This document shows positions 16,217 through 24,837 of a stretch of 33,937 bases of DNA, in pieces. The notes under the pieces were generated by a model. It was not told the origin of the DNA. It saw only the letters and a list, made by a program, of their open reading frames with translations, and did not search any database. Source of the stretch: Clostridia bacterium (lineage in GTDB: Bacteria > Bacillota > Clostridia > Oscillospirales > CAG-272); NCBI GenBank assembly GCA_024404505.1, contig JAKSPU010000017.1, forward strand, positions 1-33,937, read 5' to 3'. How positions within the stretch are numbered: the first letter of the stretch is position 1; each line of letters begins with the position of its first letter. The translations under genes and the position numbers were made by a program.

Positions 16217-16241
16217 CACGGAGCTTCCCGGCAGCTCCGTG
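16217..16241. other. Inverted repeat in the rlmB-dapF divergent region
   Basis: CACGGAGCT (16217-16225) and AGCTCCGTG (16233-16241) form perfect 9-bp arms around a 7-base loop. It lies upstream of both divergent promoters and has no T-tract on either side. It could be an operator or a remnant; no function can be assigned. Nothing coding is seen in 16088-16431. Confidence 0.45.
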
Positions 16242-16324
16242 ATGCAAATATACAGAAAATATACCGTTTTTCTGTATGATAAAAAGGTCCCTGCGATTTT
16301 TCCGAATTTTATGCAATAATACTG

Positions 16325-16353
16325 TTGCAATCGCAAGCGATTTGTGGTATAAT
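16325..16353 (+). promoter_or_regulatory. SigA-type promoter for dapF-carAB, with a palindrome in the spacer
   Basis: TTGCAA (16325-16330), 17 bases, TATAAT (16348-16353). AATCGC-AA-GCGATT (16329-16342) is a perfect 6-bp inverted repeat filling most of the spacer, a position where a repressor or MerR-type activator could bind. Confidence 0.75.
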
Positions 16354-16431
16354 ATCAAATTGGTGTAAAAGGACCATCAGTTCGGACCCGGCGCGGGCAT
16401 ATCCCCGGCCGGCGGAGGGAGGCGGCACGGC

Positions 16432-17277
16432 ATGAAGTTCACCAAGATGGAGGGCCTCGGCAACGACTACCTCTACGTGTACGCCGACCGCGATCCCTGC
16501 GACCCCGCAGCCCTGTCACGCCGCCTCTCCGACCGTCACTTCGGCGCCGGCTCGGACGGCATGATCTGGATCCTGCCGTCGGATCAGGCTGACTTCCGGA
16601 TGCGTATCTTCAACGCGGACGGCAGCGAGGCCCTGATGTGCGGCAACGGCATCCGGTGCGTGGGCAAGTATGTCTTTGACAAGGGTCTGACCGACAAAAC
16701 CGACCTCACGATCGAAACGCTGTCCGGCATCCGTCATCTTTCCCTCTGCGTCACGGAAGGCCGCGTGACCTCCGCCCGCGTGGATATGGGAAAGACCGCC
16801 GTCTCCGCGCCTCTCGTGCTTGAGGCCGCGGGTCGGAGCGTGACCGTGTATCCGGTCAGCGTCGGAAACCCGCACGCCGTCCTTTTCTGCGATCCCGATA
16901 CACCGATACAGCAAGACACGCTGACCGCGGTCGGCCGCGCGCTGGAGCATCATCCGGCGTTCCCCGACGGTGTCAACGTGGAATTCGTTCAGGTCCTCTC
17001 GCCCGCGCGCCTGCGTATGCGCGTTTGGGAGCGGGGAAGCGGCATCACCATGGCGTGCGGTACGGGAGCCTGTGCCGCCGCGGCGGCTGCCGAAGCCTGC
17101 GGATACTGTCCGCCCGACGGGGACGTGACCGTGGCTCTGGACGGAGGGGAACTGACCATTCGCATCTCGCCGGATCATACCGCCTTCATGACGGGTCCGG
17201 CCAAAATAGTATATGAGGGGGAAACTGCAGATGAGTATACCCAGACAGCACCCGGCGTGACGGGCGGCACGGTGTGA
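16432..17277 (+). CDS. dapF: Diaminopimelate epimerase DapF
   Basis: Interconverts LL- and meso-diaminopimelate in the lysine and peptidoglycan pathways, in the cytoplasm. The 281-aa product has both halves of the pseudo-symmetric fold. The two active-site cysteines are Cys70 in LMCGNGIRC and Cys209 in ACGTGACA, with the supporting KMEGLGNDY start, NADGSEA, VGNPHAV and Glu200-Arg201 of WERGSG. The usual ERGxGxT motif reads ERGSGIT. GGAGG-like sequence precedes the ATG. It is first in a unit with carA (74-base gap without a hairpin) and carB. The final 20 residues are a non-conserved tail. Confidence 0.97.
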   Translation: MKFTKMEGLGNDYLYVYADRDPCDPAALSRRLSDRHFGAGSDGMIWILPSDQADFRMRIFNADGSEALMCGNGIRCVGKYVFDKGLTDKTDLTIETLSGIRHLSLCVTEGRVTSARVDMGKTAVSAPLVLEAAGRSVTVYPVSVGNPHAVLFCDPDTPIQQDTLTAVGRALEHHPAFPDGVNVEFVQVLSPARLRMRVWERGSGITMACGTGACAAAAAAEACGYCPPDGDVTVALDGGELTIRISPDHTAFMTGPAKIVYEGETADEYTQTAPGVTGGTV

Positions 17278-17351
17278 AGGACACACCCGTCCCCATACCG
17301 ACCGGAACAGACATCAGAAAACTATTTGGAAAAGAAAGAGAGTGAGCGAAA

Positions 17352-18446
17352 ATGAAAGCGAAAGACCGTAAGATCGTTTTTGAGGACGGCACCGCGTTTT
17401 CGGGCTGCGGCTTCGGCAGTGATTGCGACCGCGTCTGCGAGATCGTGTTCAATACGTCCATGGTGGGATATCAGGAGATGCTCTCCGATCCCGCCTGCAC
17501 CGACAAGGCGGTGGTCATGACCTACCCCCTGATCGGCAATTACGGCGTCACCGATGACGACTACGAATCCAAGAATCCCTCGCTGGGGGCCCTGATCGTT
17601 TGCGACTACAACGACGTCCCCTCCAACTTCCGATATACCAAGACCCTGTCCGAGCTGATGGAGGAGAACGGGATCCCCGGCATTTCCGGCCTCGACACGC
17701 GTATGCTGACCCGCGTGATCCGGAACGGCAGCCCGCGCCGCGTCCTCATCACCTCGATCGATACCCCGATCGAGGAGGCCGTCGCCACCATCCGCCGGAC
17801 GCCCGTTCCCCACGACGCCGTGGCACGCGTCAGCTGCAGGAAGCGCTGGTACGCCCGCACGTCGAATCCCCAGTTCTCCGTCGTCGCCGTGGACTGCGGC
17901 ATGAAACTTAACGTCGTCCGCAGCCTCAATAAGGCCGGCTGCAACGTCACCGTCGTGCCTTACTCCATGACCGCCGAGGAGATCGCGTTCATGAAGCCCG
18001 ACGGCATCGTCATCGCGGGCGGCCCCGGGACTCCCGATGAGCTGCCCGGCGTCATCGCTACCATCCGCGAGCTGAAGGGCCGTTACCCCATGTTCGGCAT
18101 CAGCCTCGGACACGAGCTGATCGCCCGCGCCTACGGCGCTTCGACCTACCGCCTCAAGAACGCCCATCGCGGCAGCAACCATCCCGTCATGCTCGGCGAA
18201 AACGGCAAGGTCGAGATCGTTGCCCAGAATCACGGTTATGCCGTGGACGAGAAGAGCCTCGCGGGCACCGGCCTTGAGGTCACCCACCGCAATCTTCTCG
18301 ACCGCTCCGTCGAGGGCCTGCAGTGCCGGAAGGACAACGTCTTCTCCGTCCAGTTCTGCCCCGAGGGCGCACCCGGCTCGCAGGACAGCAGCTACTTGTT
18401 CGACCGATTCGTGCAGATGATGAAGGAGGTCAGAAATCATGCCTAA
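17352..18446 (+). CDS. carA: Carbamoyl-phosphate synthase small subunit, predicted glutaminase-dead
   Basis: The small subunit normally hydrolyses glutamine and channels ammonia to CarB. The 364-aa length, the N-terminal domain (EDGTAFSGCGFG, TSMVGYQEMLSDP, YPLIGNYGV, GISGLDTRMLTR) and the class I amidotransferase domain (about 180-360) are typical. The catalytic triad is not. The nucleophile motif GICLGHQ reads GISLGHE, with Ser251 (AGC at 18102-18104) for Cys and Glu for the following Gln. The HPE motif reads CPE, with Cys336 (TGC at 18357-18359) for His; Glu338 is kept. Other parts (GGPGTP, AQNHGYAV, YLFDRF) are intact and the frame is open, so this looks maintained rather than decayed. 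Vertebrate CPS I also has Ser at the nucleophile and uses free ammonia; I infer the same here. The gene overlaps carB by 8 bases. Confidence 0.95.
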   Translation: MKAKDRKIVFEDGTAFSGCGFGSDCDRVCEIVFNTSMVGYQEMLSDPACTDKAVVMTYPLIGNYGVTDDDYESKNPSLGALIVCDYNDVPSNFRYTKTLSELMEENGIPGISGLDTRMLTRVIRNGSPRRVLITSIDTPIEEAVATIRRTPVPHDAVARVSCRKRWYARTSNPQFSVVAVDCGMKLNVVRSLNKAGCNVTVVPYSMTAEEIAFMKPDGIVIAGGPGTPDELPGVIATIRELKGRYPMFGISLGHELIARAYGASTYRLKNAHRGSNHPVMLGENGKVEIVAQNHGYAVDEKSLAGTGLEVTHRNLLDRSVEGLQCRKDNVFSVQFCPEGAPGSQDSSYLFDRFVQMMKEVRNHA

Positions 18447-21400
18447 GAGAACGGATATCCACAAGATCCTTGTCATCGGCTCCGGCCCCATCGTCATCGG
18501 TCAGGCCGCCGAATTCGACTACGCCGGCACGCAGGCGTGCATCGCGCTCAAGGAGGAGGGCTACGAGGTCATCCTCGCCAACTCCAATCCCGCCACCATC
18601 ATGACCGATACTTCCATGGCCGACAAGGTCTACATGGAGCCGCTGACCCTCGAGTATCTTGCCCGCATCTGCCGCATGGAGCGCCCGGACGCCATCGTCC
18701 CCGGCATCGGCGGACAGACCGGCCTGAATCTCGCCATGCAGCTGTCCAAGAAGGGCGTGTTGAAGGAGTGCGAGATCGAGCTGCTCGGCACCGACGCGCA
18801 GTCCATCGAGTGCGCCGAGGACAGAGAGCTGTTCAAGGAGCTGTGCGAGCGCATCAACGAGCCCGTCATCCCCTCGCAGATCACCTACTCCGTCGAAGAG
18901 GGCCTTGAGGCAGCCGAGAAAATCGGCTATCCCGTCATTCTGCGTCCCGCGTTCACGCTCGGCGGCACCGGCGGCGGATTTGCCTACGATCCCGACGAGA
19001 TGAAGACCATGATGAAGAACGCGCTGATGATGTCCCCCGTGCATCAGGTGCTGGTCGAGAAGAGCATCAAGGGCTATAAGGAGATCGAATTCGAGGTCAT
19101 CCGCGACGCCAACGATACCGCCATCACGGTCTGCGATATGGAAAACCTCGACCCCGTCGGCATCCATACCGGCGACTCCATCGTCGTCGCCCCCTGCCAG
19201 ACGCTGACCGATAAGGAGGTCGGTATGCTGCGTGACAGCGCTCTCAAGATCATCCGCGCGCTGAACGTCAAGGGCGGCTGCAACATCCAGTACGCGCTCG
19301 ACCCCCACTCCTTCCGCTACTACGTCATCGAGGTCAACCCCCGCGTGTCGCGCTCGTCCGCGCTCGCGTCCAAGGCCTCCGGCTACCCCATCGCCCGCGT
19401 GACCGCCAAGATCGCCGTGGGCATGAACCTGCATGAAATCATGCTGGCCAACGTCCCCGCCTGCATCGAGCCGTCGCTCGACTATATCGTCACCAAAATG
19501 CCCCGCTTCCCGTTCGATAAGTTCCCGGCCGCGCTGAACAAGCTGTCCACCCAGATGAAGGCGACGGGCGAGACCATGAGCATCGGACGCACCTTTGAGG
19601 AAAGTCTGCTCAAGGCCATCCGCTCGCTCGAGGCGGGCAAGAACCACATCCATATGCCCAAGTTCGACTCGGAGCACATGAGCGTGGACCAGCTGCTCGA
19701 CTACGTCAAGGAAGGCACGGATGACCGCATCTACGCCATTTCCCAGCTGCTGTGGCTGGGCGTCGACCCCGCGCTGATCGCCAACATCACACAGATCGAC
19801 CTGTTCTTCATCCACAAGATCCAGAAGATCGTGGACATGGAGAAGGAGCTGGAGCAGAACGTCGGCTCGCTTGAGCTGCTGCGCGCCGCCAAGGAGATGG
19901 GCTTCTCGGATTCCTACGTCGCCGAGCTGTGGAATTGCTCCGAGGACGAGGTCTACGCTATCCGCGTCCGCGAGGGCATCTACCCCGTCTACAAGATGAT
20001 CGACACCTGCGCCGGCGAGTTCGAGAGCCATACCGCTTACCTCTATTCCACCTATGCTTCGGAGAACGAGTCCCGCGTCTCCGACCGCAAGAAGGTCATC
20101 GTGCTCGGCTCCGGCCCCATCCGCATCGGTCAAGGCGTCGAGTTCGACTTCTCGACCGTCCACGCCGTCCATGCCATTCAGGAAATGGGCTACGAGGCCA
20201 TCGTCATCAACAACAACCCCGAGACCGTGTCCACGGACTACACGACGGCCGATAAGCTGTACTTCGAGCCGCTGACCGCCGAGGACGTCATGAACGTCGT
20301 GAATCTTGAGAAGCCCGAGGGCGTGATCGCCACGCTCGGCGGCCAGACCGCCGTCAACCTCGCCGCGCCTCTCGCCGCCCGCGGCGTTAAGATCATCGGC
20401 ACCGACTGTGAGGCCATCGAGTGCGCGGAGAACCGCGACGCCTTCGACGCGGTGATCAAGTCGCTGCAGATCCCGAACCCCGCCGGTGAGGCCGTGACCA
20501 ACATCGAGGCCGGCGTCACCGTGGCCGAGAAGCTCGGGTACCCGCTGCTCGTGCGTCCCAGCTTCGTGCTGGGCGGACGCGCCATGGAGATCGTGGCCAA
20601 CGAGACCATGCTCCGCAAGTACCTCCGCACCGCCGTGGAGGTCGACGAGGACAAGCCCGTGCTGATCGATAAGTATATCGTCGGCAAGGAGGTCGAGGTC
20701 GACGCGATCTGCGACGGCGAACAGGTGTTCGTTCCCGGCATCATGGAGCTGGTCGAGCGCACCGGCGTCCACTCCGGCGACTCCACGTCGGTCTACCCGC
20801 CCTTCAGCATCTCGCAGGCTGTCAAGGACACCATCGTGGATTACACGACCCGCCTCGGTCTCGGCATCGGCATCGTGGGCCTGTTCAATATCCAGTTCAT
20901 CGTGGACAAGGAAGACCACGTGTACGTCATCGAGGTCAATCCCCGTGCGTCCCGGTCCGTCCCGTTCCTGTCCAAGTCGACAGACATCAATCTCGTCCGC
21001 ATCGCCACCAAGTGTATGCTCGGCAGGACGCTGAGTGCGCAGGGCATCACCGACATGGTGCTGCCGGAGCGCAAGTGGTGGTACGTCAAGGCGCCGGCGT
21101 TCTCCTTTGAGAAGCTGAACGGCATGGACGCCTACCTGTCCCCCGAGATGAAGTCCACCGGCGAGGCCATCGGCTACGACCACAAGCTGAACCGCGCGCT
21201 GTACAAGGCGCTGCAGGCCGCCAACGTCCGCATGAAGGACTACGGCACGGTGATCGTGACGCTGGCTGACGAGGACAAGGAGGAGGCGCTGCCGCTGGTG
21301 CGCCGCTTCTACGAGATGGGCTTCAACATCGAGGCGACGATCGGCACCGCGACCTTCCTCAAGAAGCACGGCATCCGCACGCGCATCCGCGGAAAGCTGT

Positions 21401-21636
21401 CCGAGGGCAGCACGGAGATCCTCGATTCCATCCGTGCCGGGTATGTGACGTATATCATCAACACGCGCGCGATCCTGTCCGGCGTCCACTTTGAGGACGG
21501 CGTGGCGATCCGCCGCTGCGCCGTGCAGAACGGCATCACGATGTTCACGTCGCTGGATACCGTCCGCATCGTGCTGGACGTGCTGGAGGAGACGATCCCC
21601 GACATCACGGCCATCGACGCGGAGAGTTACAAGTAA
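18439..21636 (+). CDS. carB: Carbamoyl-phosphate synthase large subunit
   Basis: Makes carbamoyl phosphate from bicarbonate, ammonia and two ATP for pyrimidine and arginine synthesis. The 1065 aa are full length (E. coli 1073). Order: carboxyphosphate half with KILVIGSGPIVIGQAAEFDYAG, ATP-grasp LRPAFTLGGTGGG and EVNPRVSRSSALASKASGYP; an oligomerisation region (about 400-550); carbamate half with VIVLGSGPIRIGQGVEFDF, VRPSFVLGGRAMEI and EVNPRASRSVPFLSKSTD; and a C-terminal MGS-like allosteric domain (about 930-1065). All main catalytic motifs look intact, in contrast to the damaged triad in CarA. The start overlaps the carA stop (ATGCCTAA). It is followed by a terminator. Confidence 0.97.
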   Translation: MPKRTDIHKILVIGSGPIVIGQAAEFDYAGTQACIALKEEGYEVILANSNPATIMTDTSMADKVYMEPLTLEYLARICRMERPDAIVPGIGGQTGLNLAMQLSKKGVLKECEIELLGTDAQSIECAEDRELFKELCERINEPVIPSQITYSVEEGLEAAEKIGYPVILRPAFTLGGTGGGFAYDPDEMKTMMKNALMMSPVHQVLVEKSIKGYKEIEFEVIRDANDTAITVCDMENLDPVGIHTGDSIVVAPCQTLTDKEVGMLRDSALKIIRALNVKGGCNIQYALDPHSFRYYVIEVNPRVSRSSALASKASGYPIARVTAKIAVGMNLHEIMLANVPACIEPSLDYIVTKMPRFPFDKFPAALNKLSTQMKATGETMSIGRTFEESLLKAIRSLEAGKNHIHMPKFDSEHMSVDQLLDYVKEGTDDRIYAISQLLWLGVDPALIANITQIDLFFIHKIQKIVDMEKELEQNVGSLELLRAAKEMGFSDSYVAELWNCSEDEVYAIRVREGIYPVYKMIDTCAGEFESHTAYLYSTYASENESRVSDRKKVIVLGSGPIRIGQGVEFDFSTVHAVHAIQEMGYEAIVINNNPETVSTDYTTADKLYFEPLTAEDVMNVVNLEKPEGVIATLGGQTAVNLAAPLAARGVKIIGTDCEAIECAENRDAFDAVIKSLQIPNPAGEAVTNIEAGVTVAEKLGYPLLVRPSFVLGGRAMEIVANETMLRKYLRTAVEVDEDKPVLIDKYIVGKEVEVDAICDGEQVFVPGIMELVERTGVHSGDSTSVYPPFSISQAVKDTIVDYTTRLGLGIGIVGLFNIQFIVDKEDHVYVIEVNPRASRSVPFLSKSTDINLVRIATKCMLGRTLSAQGITDMVLPERKWWYVKAPAFSFEKLNGMDAYLSPEMKSTGEAIGYDHKLNRALYKALQAANVRMKDYGTVIVTLADEDKEEALPLVRRFYEMGFNIEATIGTATFLKKHGIRTRIRGKLSEGSTEILDSIRAGYVTYIINTRAILSGVHFEDGVAIRRCAVQNGITMFTSLDTVRIVLDVLEETIPDITAIDAESYK

Positions 21637-21645
21637 ATCCAAGGG

Positions 21646-21674
21646 TCCGGGAGCGAAAGCTCCCGGATTTTTTT
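21646..21674 (+). terminator. Rho-independent terminator of dapF-carAB
   Basis: TCCGGGAGC (21646-21654), GAAA loop (GNRA type), GCTCCCGGA (21659-21667), then seven T. It starts 9 bases after the carB stop codon. Confidence 0.93.
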
Positions 21675-21745
21675 CGCTTTTTGCTCCCGCTCATCGGGAG
21701 AGCGGGATTTTCCGCTGTTTCATGAAAAAGTTTTTGAATTTGCTC

Positions 21746-21774
21746 TGTACATTTGAGGCATACTGTGCTATAAT
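21746..21774 (+). promoter_or_regulatory. SigA-type extended -10 promoter of pyk
   Basis: TGTACA (21746-21751), 17 bases, TATAAT (21769-21774), with TG one base upstream of the -10 (TGCTATAAT), an extended -10. Confidence 0.8.
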
Positions 21775-21804
21775 ATGGAAAAACATACCGCAGGAGGCAG
21801 AACC

Positions 21805-23238
21805 ATGCGTAAAACCAAGATCGTCTGTACCCTCGGACCCGCGTCGCGGGACGAGAAAACACTGACCGAAATGCTCAAGGCGGGCATGAACGTCGCCCGT
21901 ATGAATTTCTCTCACGGGGACCATGAGTACCACCGTGAAACCATCGAAATGTTCCGCCGCGTGCGGGACCGCCTCGGCGTCCCGGCCGCCGTCATGCTGG
22001 ATACCAAGGGCCCCGAGGTCCGCATCGGTACCTTCAAGGACGGCAAGATCATGCTGAAAGCGGGACAGGACTTCACCCTCACCACCCTGACGGTCGAGGG
22101 CGATGAGATGCGCGTCAGCGTCTCCTACGCCGATCTTCCTGCCCAGCTCAAGGTCGGCGACCGCATCCTCATCGACGACGGACTGCTCGCCCTGCGCGTC
22201 AAATCCCTGACCGATACGGACATCCTCTGCACGGTGGAGGTCGGCGGCAAGCTCTCCAACCGCAAAGGCGTCAACATCCCGCACGTCTATCTGGATCTGC
22301 CCTTCCTGTCCGAGCGTGACATGGAGGACCTCCGCTTCGGCGTGGAAATGGACGTCGACTACGTCGCCGCCTCCTTCGTCCGCACTGCCGAGGACATCGT
22401 CGCCATGCGGAACTACCTCGATTACTACGGCGGTCACAATATCCGCATCATCGCCAAGATCGAGAACATAGAAGGCATCCAGAACTTCGAGGCGATCCTC
22501 AGGGAAGCCAACGGCATCATGGTCGCAAGAGGCGACATGGGCGTCGAGGTGGACTACGAGCGCCTGCCCGGCATCCAGAAGCGGTTCATCCGCCGCTGCT
22601 ACCAGTCCGGCAAGATCGTCATCACCGCGACCCAGATGCTGGAGTCCATGACCAACAACATCAACCCGACGAGAGCCGAGATCACCGACGTTGCCAACGC
22701 CGTGTTCGACGGCACCTCGGCCGTCATGCTGTCCGGCGAGACCGCCGTCGGCGTACATCCCGCGCACGTTGTGGAGGTCATGAGCCGCATCGCGGAGCAG
22801 GCCGAGCAGGACGCCTTCGAGATCGGCTCCTATAAGATCCCCATGGTCCACGACTGCGACTTTGAGGACACCACGGACGCCATCTGTGACGCCGCCTGCA
22901 CCACGGCCCGCGACCTCAACGCCGCGGCCATCCTGACCGTGACCCGGTCCGGCTACACCGCACAGCATCTGTCCAAGTTCCGTCCGGCAGAGCCTATCGT
23001 CGCCGGCACGCCCGAGGACAAGACCTTCAATCAGCTTGCCCTCTGCTGGGGCGTCTATCCCATCCACGCCCGCTGGCAGAGTGAGACGAACGTGCTGATC
23101 ACACACGCCATCGACTGCGCCAAGCGCTTCGGCTACGTCAGGACGGGTGACCGCGTGGTCATCACCGCGGGCGGCACGGGGGAAGCCGGAACGACCGATA
23201 TCCTCACCGTCCAGGTCGTCCCGCAGCCGATCCGGTAA
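21805..23238 (+). CDS. pyk: Pyruvate kinase
   Basis: Last step of glycolysis: phosphoenolpyruvate plus ADP to pyruvate plus ATP. The 477-aa product starts MRKTKIVCTLGPASRD and contains MNFSHGDH (Arg32, Asn34, Ser36), MLDTKGPEVRIG, RIIAKIEN with the catalytic Lys218, IMVARGDMGVE, and the TATQMLESM signature. The C-terminal regulatory domain (about 355-477) is complete. It lacks the extra PEP-utiliser-like domain found at the C-terminus of Bacillus pyruvate kinases. ATG 21805 was chosen over an upstream in-frame ATG at 21775 because AGGAGG lies 7 bases before it and 21775 overlaps the promoter. It is a monocistronic unit with its own promoter and terminator. Confidence 0.97.
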   Translation: MRKTKIVCTLGPASRDEKTLTEMLKAGMNVARMNFSHGDHEYHRETIEMFRRVRDRLGVPAAVMLDTKGPEVRIGTFKDGKIMLKAGQDFTLTTLTVEGDEMRVSVSYADLPAQLKVGDRILIDDGLLALRVKSLTDTDILCTVEVGGKLSNRKGVNIPHVYLDLPFLSERDMEDLRFGVEMDVDYVAASFVRTAEDIVAMRNYLDYYGGHNIRIIAKIENIEGIQNFEAILREANGIMVARGDMGVEVDYERLPGIQKRFIRRCYQSGKIVITATQMLESMTNNINPTRAEITDVANAVFDGTSAVMLSGETAVGVHPAHVVEVMSRIAEQAEQDAFEIGSYKIPMVHDCDFEDTTDAICDAACTTARDLNAAAILTVTRSGYTAQHLSKFRPAEPIVAGTPEDKTFNQLALCWGVYPIHARWQSETNVLITHAIDCAKRFGYVRTGDRVVITAGGTGEAGTTDILTVQVVPQPIR

Positions 23239-23300
23239 AGCCGGATCGGGGCCCGTTTGGCACTCTGCATAGGAAAAAGCGGAACAAAACGTAAAAATTT

Positions 23301-23332
23301 GCCCGTCAGGTATTTGACTTGACGGGCTTTTT
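23301..23332 (+). terminator. Rho-independent terminator of pyk, overlapping the ruvC promoter
   Basis: GCCCGTCA (23301-23308) pairs with TGACGGGC (23320-23327), loop of 11, followed by five T. The right arm and T-tract lie inside the spacer of the next promoter. Confidence 0.85.
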
Positions 23333-23342
23333 GTGTTATAAT
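23314..23342 (+). promoter_or_regulatory. SigA-type promoter for the ruvC-ecf unit
   Basis: TTGACT (23314-23319), exactly 17 bases, TATAAT (23337-23342). The -35 hexamer is in the loop of the pyk terminator hairpin and the spacer holds its right arm and T-tract. Confidence 0.85.
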
Positions 23343-23401
23343 AAGATATTAACATGGATTACTGCGTCCATGAGCCGCAGAGGAAAGGGAAGGGAACGCG
23401 C

Positions 23402-23899
23402 ATGATCATTCTCGGCATCGACCCCGGGCTGGCTATCGTCGGCTGGGGCGTCATCGACTATACGAACACCCGCTTCCGCACGCTTGCCTACGGCTCGATC
23501 CAGACGCCTGCCGGTATGGAGACGCCCGCACGCCTGCTGGCGATCTACCGGGAGCTGAAGGCGATCATCGCAAAATATAAGCCGGAGCAGATGGCCATCG
23601 AGGAGCTGTTCTTCACCAAGAACATCACGACGGGCATCCGTGTCGCGGAAGCACGCGGCATCGTCCTGATGGCCGGTGAAGAGGCCGGGCTGACCATGGC
23701 CGAGTACACGCCGATGCAGGTCAAGCAGGCCGTCGTCGGCTACGGGCTTGCCGAAAAGCAGCAGGTCATCGCGCTCGTGACGCGGATCCTGAATCTGCCC
23801 GCTCCGCCGAAGCCTGACGACACGGCGGACGCGCTGGCCATCGCCATCTGCCATGCCCACAGCGGCTGCTCGCGGCTGGCGGGATACTACAACAAGTAA
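23402..23899 (+). CDS. ruvC: Holliday junction resolvase RuvC
   Basis: Cuts Holliday junctions after branch migration by RuvAB. The 165-aa product has the RNase H-like fold with acidic active-site residues visible: Asp7 in ILGIDPGL, Glu67/Glu68 in AIEELFF, and Asp139/Asp140/Asp143 in PDDTADALA. The ATG at 23402 was chosen because it begins directly at the conserved MIILGIDPG and has AAGGGAA upstream; the longer frame adds 16 unconserved residues. ruvA and ruvB, often adjacent, are not here. An RlmI-like methyltransferase gene follows after 29 bases. Confidence 0.96.
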   Translation: MIILGIDPGLAIVGWGVIDYTNTRFRTLAYGSIQTPAGMETPARLLAIYRELKAIIAKYKPEQMAIEELFFTKNITTGIRVAEARGIVLMAGEEAGLTMAEYTPMQVKQAVVGYGLAEKQQVIALVTRILNLPAPPKPDDTADALAIAICHAHSGCSRLAGYYNK

Positions 23900-23928
23900 C
23901 GAGAAAAAAGCGAAAAAGAGGAAACGAT

Positions 23929-24810
23929 ATGTGGTGTGCAGACGCGTGGAAGGACTATGAGCTGATCGACACGTCGGACGGAGAACGCCTTGAGCGCTGG
24001 GGGCAGTATATCCTCATCCGTCCGGATCCCCAGATCATCTGGAAGGGATGTGCCAGATCTCCGCTGTGGAAGAAGGCGGATGGCATCTACCGCCGCTCGA
24101 GCACGGGCGGAGGCGCGTGGGTCAAGAACGACCTGCCGCAGCAATGGACGATCGGCTACGGCGACGGTCTGCGCTTCGTCCTGCGTCCGATGGGCTTCAA
24201 GCATACCGGCCTGTTCCCCGAGCAGGCCGCGAATTGGGATTGGTTCTCCGCGCTGATCCGCAGAGCCAAAGCCGATAACCCCGACCGCACCGTCCGCGTC
24301 CTCAACCTGTTCGCCTACACCGGCGGCGCGACCATGGCAGCCGCCAAGGCCGGCGCTTCCGTCGTACACGTGGACGCCGCCAAGGGCATCGTCGCACAGG
24401 CGAAGGAAAACGCTCAGCTGTGCGGCCTGCAGGACGCTCCCATCCGGTACATTGTTGACGACTGCAAGAAATTCGTCGAGCGCGAGCTGCGCCGCGGCAA
24501 CCGCTACGACGGCATCATCATGGACCCGCCCTCCTACGGACGCGGTCCCGGCGGCGAGGTCTGGAAGCTGGAGGAGAACGTCGACGAGCTGGTGGGGCTG
24601 ACCGCAGGGCTGCTGTCCGACGACGCGCTGTTCTTCCTCCTGAACTCCTACACGACGGGGCTTTCTCCCATGACCATGAATTACATCGTGGATCTGAAGA
24701 TCAAGGCGTCTCACGGCGGACACACCGAAGCCGGAGAGCTGGGTCTTCCCGTCCGTCAGACGGGCTCTCCCTTGCCCTGCGGCGCGGCCGCCAGATGGGA
24801 AAATGACTGA
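23929..24810 (+). CDS. RlmI-like class I SAM-dependent rRNA methyltransferase (COG1092)
   Basis: Probable cytosine-5 or related RNA methyltransferase. The 293-aa product has the SAM-binding motif VLNLFAYTGGATMAAAKAGA (124-143), HVDAAKGIVAQAKENAQLCG, and the catalytic-side motif MDPPSYGRGPGGE (198-210), all characteristic of the COG1092 group. It lacks the N-terminal PUA domain of E. coli RlmI and starts with a short beta-rich region (YELIDTSDGERLERWG), as do the shorter Firmicutes members. AGAGGAAACG precedes the ATG. It lies between ruvC and ecfA1 with gaps under 30 bases, so it is co-transcribed. The modified base is not predictable from the sequence. Confidence 0.9.
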   Translation: MWCADAWKDYELIDTSDGERLERWGQYILIRPDPQIIWKGCARSPLWKKADGIYRRSSTGGGAWVKNDLPQQWTIGYGDGLRFVLRPMGFKHTGLFPEQAANWDWFSALIRRAKADNPDRTVRVLNLFAYTGGATMAAAKAGASVVHVDAAKGIVAQAKENAQLCGLQDAPIRYIVDDCKKFVERELRRGNRYDGIIMDPPSYGRGPGGEVWKLEENVDELVGLTAGLLSDDALFFLLNSYTTGLSPMTMNYIVDLKIKASHGGHTEAGELGLPVRQTGSPLPCGAAARWEND

Positions 24811-24837
24811 TACCGAAAGAAAAGTGAGGTGATCCGT

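Noticed and set aside
16354..16431. Lysine riboswitch upstream of dapF
   Set aside because: Only 78 bases between the -10 box and the start, too short for the lysine aptamer, and no conserved core was recognised.
17352..18446. carA as a decaying pseudogene
   Set aside because: The frame is complete, length and conserved motifs are normal and overlap with carB is kept; only triad positions are changed.
18430..21642. 1070-codon open frame on the minus strand across carB
   Set aside because: It mirrors carB in the antisense frame, has His/Asp/Val/Leu-biased composition with no domain, and follows from codon bias in GC-rich DNA. carB on the plus strand is certain.
21691..23355. 554-codon minus-strand open frame opposite pyk
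   Set aside because: Shadow of pyruvate kinase; it also crosses the pyk promoter and terminator.
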